Of a DNA stretch of 50,359 nucleotides, positions 47,458-50,359 are shown one piece after another. Within the stretch, counting starts at the first letter, position 1, and the number at the start of each line of letters is the position of its first letter. The stretch comes from Porphyromonadaceae bacterium (GTDB taxonomy: Bacteria > Bacteroidota > Bacteroidia > Bacteroidales > UBA12481), in the NCBI GenBank assembly GCA_007280905.1, contig QYQM01000099.1, forward strand, positions 1-50,359. The letters run 5' to 3'. A program made the translations under genes and the position numbers. Below the pieces are notes generated by a model. It was given only the letters and a program-made list of their open reading frames with translations. It had not been told where the DNA came from and searched no databases.

Positions 47458-48615
47458 ATGAAAGCAAAGTTATTTAAGGGTCCTGAAAAGGAGTTTTTGC
47501 TGGGAATAAGTGTCACTCTGGCACTGTTGCAATTAGGATTATTGCTGGTTATGCCGTTTTTGGCGGTTTTTGGGGAAGGGCTGGACGGCAACACTCCCGG
47601 ACTGGTGGGATTTTCCATTGGGGTTTTTGGGCTCACGCAAGCATTCCTTCAGATCCCCTACGGCAACTGGAGTGATCGGTATGGTCGAAAAAAAATGATC
47701 ATTATCGGTCTATCGATCAACGCTTTTGGACTAATTATCGGTTTTCTTGCACAAAATATCTGGATGCTGATCATAGCGCGGGCCATTCAGGGAGCAGGGG
47801 CTATTGGTACGGTTCTGTTTGCCTGGATTGGCGACCGGATTGAACCGGAACGACGCAGCCGTGCAATGGCTTATCCGGGAATCTTTGTAGGAATAGCCAG
47901 TATCGTGTCGTTTATTGTAGGTCCTGTTTTACATCGGTTCATGACTGTCAACGCTGTTTTTCTTGCGATATTTATTCTGGTAATCGGCGTAATCATTTAT
48001 ATACAGATCACTTTACCGGCTCATATTCCAAAAAACCGTTCAGAGATTAAAAGGAAAGACATTCTTTTGGTATTCAAACAACGAAAAGTATGGGGATACC
48101 TGATGGCAGGTGTTATGATGAATTATGTACTCACTTCATTTTTCTTCCTGATCCCGGTTCACCTCGATCTCCTAGGTAAAACACACCTGAACTGGCTGAT
48201 TTTCGTTCCAACAACAATTACAGCACTTGCCTTTCTCCGAATGAGCAGTATCATGGCCGACCGGGGCAAACTAACTACCGTTTTGGTTTCCGGTTTTTCA
48301 CTGTTATTAGCCAGTATGGCCGTTCTGCTGGTATTTAACATAACTCTTATTAGCTTGATAATCAGTGCATTTTTCTTTATGGCAGGATTTATGTCCCTGA
48401 ATACTACCCTTCCCGCTGCCGTAACACTATTGACAGGCAGCGAGATACGAGGAACTGTAACCGGGGTATACAGCACCTTTCAGAATGTCGGATCATTTGT
48501 TGGAAGCACACTCACCGGAGTTCTTTTCGGTATCAGGCACAATATTCCCGTGCTGGTCGAAGGGGGTTTGCTTGTCCTGGTTATTACGGTGCTTGCGACG
48601 ACGAAGAGGAGATAA
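47458..48615 (+). CDS. Major facilitator superfamily transporter
   Basis: The 385-residue protein has about 12 membrane helices in two halves. The MFS loop motif between helices 2 and 3 is GNWSDRYGRKKMIIIGL (~64-80), and helix 4 has ARAIQGAGAIGTVLFAWIGD (~103-122), typical of drug/H+ antiporter-like efflux proteins. Length is short but complete. Likely exports a small compound; the substrate is unreadable. The ATG at 47458 follows an octamer repeat with no Shine-Dalgarno sequence, as usual in this genome. Confidence 0.92.
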   Translation: MKAKLFKGPEKEFLLGISVTLALLQLGLLLVMPFLAVFGEGLDGNTPGLVGFSIGVFGLTQAFLQIPYGNWSDRYGRKKMIIIGLSINAFGLIIGFLAQNIWMLIIARAIQGAGAIGTVLFAWIGDRIEPERRSRAMAYPGIFVGIASIVSFIVGPVLHRFMTVNAVFLAIFILVIGVIIYIQITLPAHIPKNRSEIKRKDILLVFKQRKVWGYLMAGVMMNYVLTSFFFLIPVHLDLLGKTHLNWLIFVPTTITALAFLRMSSIMADRGKLTTVLVSGFSLLLASMAVLLVFNITLISLIISAFFFMAGFMSLNTTLPAAVTLLTGSEIRGTVTGVYSTFQNVGSFVGSTLTGVLFGIRHNIPVLVEGGLLVLVITVLATTKRR

Positions 48616-48653
48616 AGGCTCGGGTTTAAATGAAGGAAGAAGTAGGAATTTAT

Positions 48654-48705
48654 AGTCCCGCAGTATGTAGCCATACGGCCCTAAATAGAATAACTTGTAT
48701 CATTG
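48654..48705 (+). repeat. 82-bp dispersed repeat, partial copy 2
   Basis: Matches the first ~52 bases of the copy at 48874 (GTCCCGCAGTATGTAGCC, AAATAGAATAACTTGTAT), with a 2-base deletion near its end, then diverges. It carries the hairpin GTATG-TAGC-CATAC. It begins 38 bases after the MFS stop. Confidence 0.85.
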
Positions 48706-48716
48706 CGCACACCCGC

Positions 48717-48829
48717 ACCCACACCCACTTCCCCTCTTCTTTTTTGAGCGGAAGCCTTGTCATCCCCGCGAAGGCGGGGATGACAATGTCGTGGGTGGAA
48801 AGAGAAAGGGAGTGTGAGTGGGTGTGGGT
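48717..48829. repeat. Nested palindrome around a CCCCGC-GAAG-GCGGGG core
   Basis: Outer arms ACCCACACCCACT (48717-48729) and AGTGGGTGTGGGT (48817-48829) are exact complements. Pyrimidine-rich and purine-rich stretches lie inside them. The core is a 13-bp stem TTGTCATCCCCGC / GCGGGGATGACAA with loop GAAG (48757-48786). The core belongs to the widespread GTCATCCCCGC-type repeats and shares GGATGAC with the REP-like elements above. Confidence 0.85.
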
Positions 48830-48873
48830 AACACCGTTCACCTGATCCCGCAGAATTTTGCCAGGGTTACATA

Positions 48874-48955
48874 AGAGTCCCGCAGTATGTAGCCAAACGG
48901 TCCTAAATAGAATAACTTGTATATCATTGACAATGTGAACTTTAAAAACGAGTTA
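48874..48955 (+). repeat. 82-bp dispersed repeat, copy 3
   Basis: Nearly full match to copy 1 at 4075-4156 in opposite orientation. Contains CATTGACAATG. Copies 2 and 3 flank the nested palindrome in direct orientation. Confidence 0.88.
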
Positions 48956-49162
48956 TATAAGAGACCAACCTCCCGAAAACGGGCAGCGGTTCTGTGTAAT
49001 CTGAATTATTCACGCTCAAATCTTCTTACCTGATGGGTTGCGCAATCCGCTCAGCCAAATTCTCAGCCAGTGACGGATCCGGTACAGGCTCAACAACTGA
49101 TGATAGGCGCGGCCTGGGAATGACATTCGCCTACCGGTCGGCCAACCTGTAGATACTTTTCG
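48956..49162. other. Intergenic stretch without a recognisable gene
   Basis: Together with the repeats before it, this completes the ~560-base gene-free zone after the MFS gene. I see a small CCCG-AAAA-CGGG hairpin (48972-48983) and a GGCCTGGGAATGACA fragment near 49113 related to the REP-like elements. On the minus strand a short open stretch (about VVEPVPDPSLAENLAERIAQPIR) could be the end of another lost gene, but I cannot assign it. Confidence 0.5.
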
Positions 49163-49170
49163 TATATTTG
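49163..49170 (+). promoter_or_regulatory. Candidate -7 box of the MNT/HEPN operon remnant
   Basis: TATATTTG is an exact TAnnTTTG match. It ends 3 bases before the MNT start codon, so transcription would give a leaderless or nearly leaderless message. No clear -33 box. Confidence 0.45.
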
Positions 49171-49173
49171 GGC

Positions 49174-49330
49174 ATGATTGGAAAACGAGAAATATTATCC
49201 AGAATTAAACAAATTGTCAATAGCACTGAGCCATTGGCAACGGTTATATTGTATGGGTCATTTGCTCGGGGTGACAATAAAAAATATTCAGATTTATAAG
49301 AATGTTAAGCGTGAAGGGGTTTTATTATAA
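49174..49330 (+). pseudogene. Core-deleted MNT-type nucleotidyltransferase (antitoxin of MNT/HEPN pair)
   Basis: From the ATG at 49174, 41 codons give the minimal nucleotidyltransferase start with LYGSFARGDNKKYSD (GSxARG...SD motif), ending at TAA 49297-49299. In another frame, 49295-49330 encodes YKNVKREGVLL and a stop, the usual MNT C-terminus. The second catalytic Asp and the centre, about 45-50 residues, are gone. The joint CAGATTTA fits both ends. The final stop overlaps the HEPN start position. Confidence 0.75.
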
Positions 49331-49670
49331 CTGGAAACATTGATGATTTGATCAATTATAGAATCAGTCGGGCCTTTGAGACTTTAAAAGAAGCAGAAAA
49401 GATGCTTGAAAATGAGTTCTGGAATGCCTCAATAGAATTTATTATGCTTGCTTTTATTCTGTTAGTGGCTTGTTGTTGAAGTAAGGGGTTGATACCTCAA
49501 CTCATAAGGGAGTGAGGCAATTGTTTGGATTGCACTTTGTTCAACCAGGACTTGTTTCACGCGAGTCCGGGAAATTTTTCTCAGATTTATATGACAGACG
49601 GTAAACTGGTGATTATGACGATTACGTATTGTATGATAAAGAGACAGCAAATAGTCTATTGTTGAACTAA
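49327..49670 (+). pseudogene. Decayed HEPN-domain toxin gene
   Basis: The sequence aligns with HEPN partners of MNT proteins: TGNIDDLINYRISRAFETLKEAEKMLENEFWNAS, then after a frameshift near 49436-49440 YYACFYSVSGLLLK, STHKGVRQLFGLHFVQPGLVSRESGKFFSDLYDRR, TGDYDDYVLYDKETANSLLLN. Lesions: the start is ATA where ATGA overlap with the MNT stop is expected, a likely 4-base loss causes the frameshift, and two in-frame stops stand where Tyr and Gln are expected. These look like ordinary mutational decay after the antitoxin was lost. Confidence 0.8.
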
Positions 49671-49686
49671 ACCGCCTCTCGGCGGT
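49671..49686. repeat. Perfect hairpin ACCGCC-TCTC-GGCGGT
   Basis: Six-base-pair GC stem with TCTC loop, directly after the HEPN stop and 50 bases before the recombinase start. No T-run follows, so it is not a standard terminator; it may be the end of a mobile element carrying the recombinase. Confidence 0.5.
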
Positions 49687-49736
49687 GATCTCGCAAAGTG
49701 CTACCTTTCACCCTCTTAACTTAACATTTTTGTATC

Positions 49737-50359
49737 ATGGAAAAAAAGCACATTACGAGAGCGTTTGTTCCGGGAGATGCAGATTCGCAATTACAGTACC
49801 CGGACCATTCACAATTACCTGTCATCCATTGCCAGGATTTCACTTCGCTACGGGATATCTCCTGCTAAGTTGTCTGTTGACCAGATTAAAACCTATTTAC
49901 AGGAAAAGATCGATGCCGGCAAGTTTTCTCCCTCGGCTGTAAACCAATTAATCAGTGCCCTGAAAATCCTTTTTGTGGATGTATTGGGGCGAAAATGGGA
50001 AGATTTCTGCATTAAGCAAGCTCGCAGGGAGAAACGACTTCCTGTAGTGTTTTCAAAGGAGGAGATTGAGCGGTTGCTTGATGTGACCAGCAATCTCAAA
50101 CACAAGGCCATCCTCTGCCTGACCTATAGTGCGGGGTTGAGAAAATCGGAAGTGCTCAACCTTCGCATCGGTGACATTGATTCGGACCGCATGCAGGTTC
50201 TGATACGTTCTGGAAAGGGCAAGAAAACCCGTTATTCCTTATTAGGCCAGCGGACACTGGATCTGCTTCGCGAGTACTATCGCAAATACCGGCCGCACGA
50301 ATTTCTTTTCCCCGGGCAAATACTCAGTAAGCCTCTCTCAGAAAGAACAGTGGAAGTGG
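49737..50359 (+). CDS. Tyrosine recombinase/integrase, 3' end beyond the window
   Basis: The ATG at 49737 starts MEKSTLRERLFREMQIRNYS; 207 residues lie in the window without a stop. The N-terminal SAM-like core-binding domain (TRTIHNYLSSIARISLRYG ... AVNQLISALKILFVDVL) covers ~20-95. The catalytic domain begins at ~105 (RLPVVFSKEEIERLL) with the first catalytic Arg in LTYSAGLRKSEVLNLRIGDID (~140) and the beta-hairpin Lys region RSGKGKKTRYS. The remaining catalytic residues are outside. It resembles integrases of mobile elements, including those that accompany IS91-like elements or integrons, rather than XerC/D. The decayed surroundings fit a mobile or former mobile region. Confidence 0.88.

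Noticed and set aside
48630-48845. Open frames on both strands over the repeats after the MFS gene
   Set aside because: They are made of the 82-bp repeat and the nested palindrome and have no protein-like composition.
48654-49736. Repeats near the recombinase considered as integron attC sites
   Set aside because: I found no clear paired R'/R'' core sites of the GTTRRRY / RYYYAAC type in the copies, and repeat positions do not frame cassettes.
49737-49800. Possible frameshift at the recombinase start
   Set aside because: A recount of the A-run shows that ATG at 49737 is in frame with the whole recombinase.

Overview
The window comes from a Bacteroidota genome, probably a Bacteroidales-like anaerobe or facultative anaerobe of moderate GC. 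The gene content points there: a DUF4105 membrane protein, two SurA-like foldases in an operon with MoxR and an OstA-like protein, a WYL regulator remnant, a PorT-type barrel, a stand-alone MnmD and an MNT/HEPN pair. Start sites lack Shine-Dalgarno motifs, and TAnnTTTG-type -7 promoter boxes occur. No rRNA, tRNA, CRISPR array or complete insertion sequence was seen.

Layout. 1-4.2 kb: a core-deleted alcohol dehydrogenase, a Tat-exported Gfo/Idh/MocA oxidoreductase, a DUF4105 protein, an unknown protein, and a core-deleted WYL regulator followed by dispersed repeats. 4.2-10.7 kb: a compact four-gene envelope operon on the minus strand (inner-membrane protein with two degenerate MPN/JAMM-like domains, outer-membrane barrel, small lipoprotein, lipoprotein with four PKD domains). 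It is the best candidate here for an uncharacterised system. 10.8-16 kb: acylphosphatase, small unknowns, MnmD, an amino-acid permease and two gene remnants. 16-28 kb, housekeeping: mutS2, a hybrid kinase, a HAD phosphatase, and a tight recQ / 3'-5' exonuclease / relA / tex operon. 28-36.2 kb: guaB, then two SurA-like PPIases with a lipoprotein between them, MoxR and an OstA-like protein, closed by an intrinsic terminator. 36.2-43.4 kb: DUF2795, an orphan ABC ATPase, recG, an M1 peptidase, an exported thioredoxin, and a divergent Crp-type regulator / ferredoxin pair. 43.5-48.6 kb: a very large protease-propeller-barrel protein, PhzF and an MFS transporter, separated by octamer-type repeats. 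48.6-50.36 kb: a decayed accessory zone with repeats, a dead MNT/HEPN toxin-antitoxin pair and the start of a tyrosine recombinase running off the window.

Two genome-scale patterns stand out. First, at least four genes (ADH, WYL, S9 peptidase, MNT) keep only the first and last few dozen codons, joined out of frame at short sequences that fit both ends, as expected from microhomology-mediated deletion of the gene core. Second, several genes (the oxidoreductase, the WYL remnant, recG, ferredoxin, the propeller-barrel protein, phzF) have their stop codon inside the first unit of a palindromic or tandem repeat, so the repeats begin exactly at gene 3' ends.
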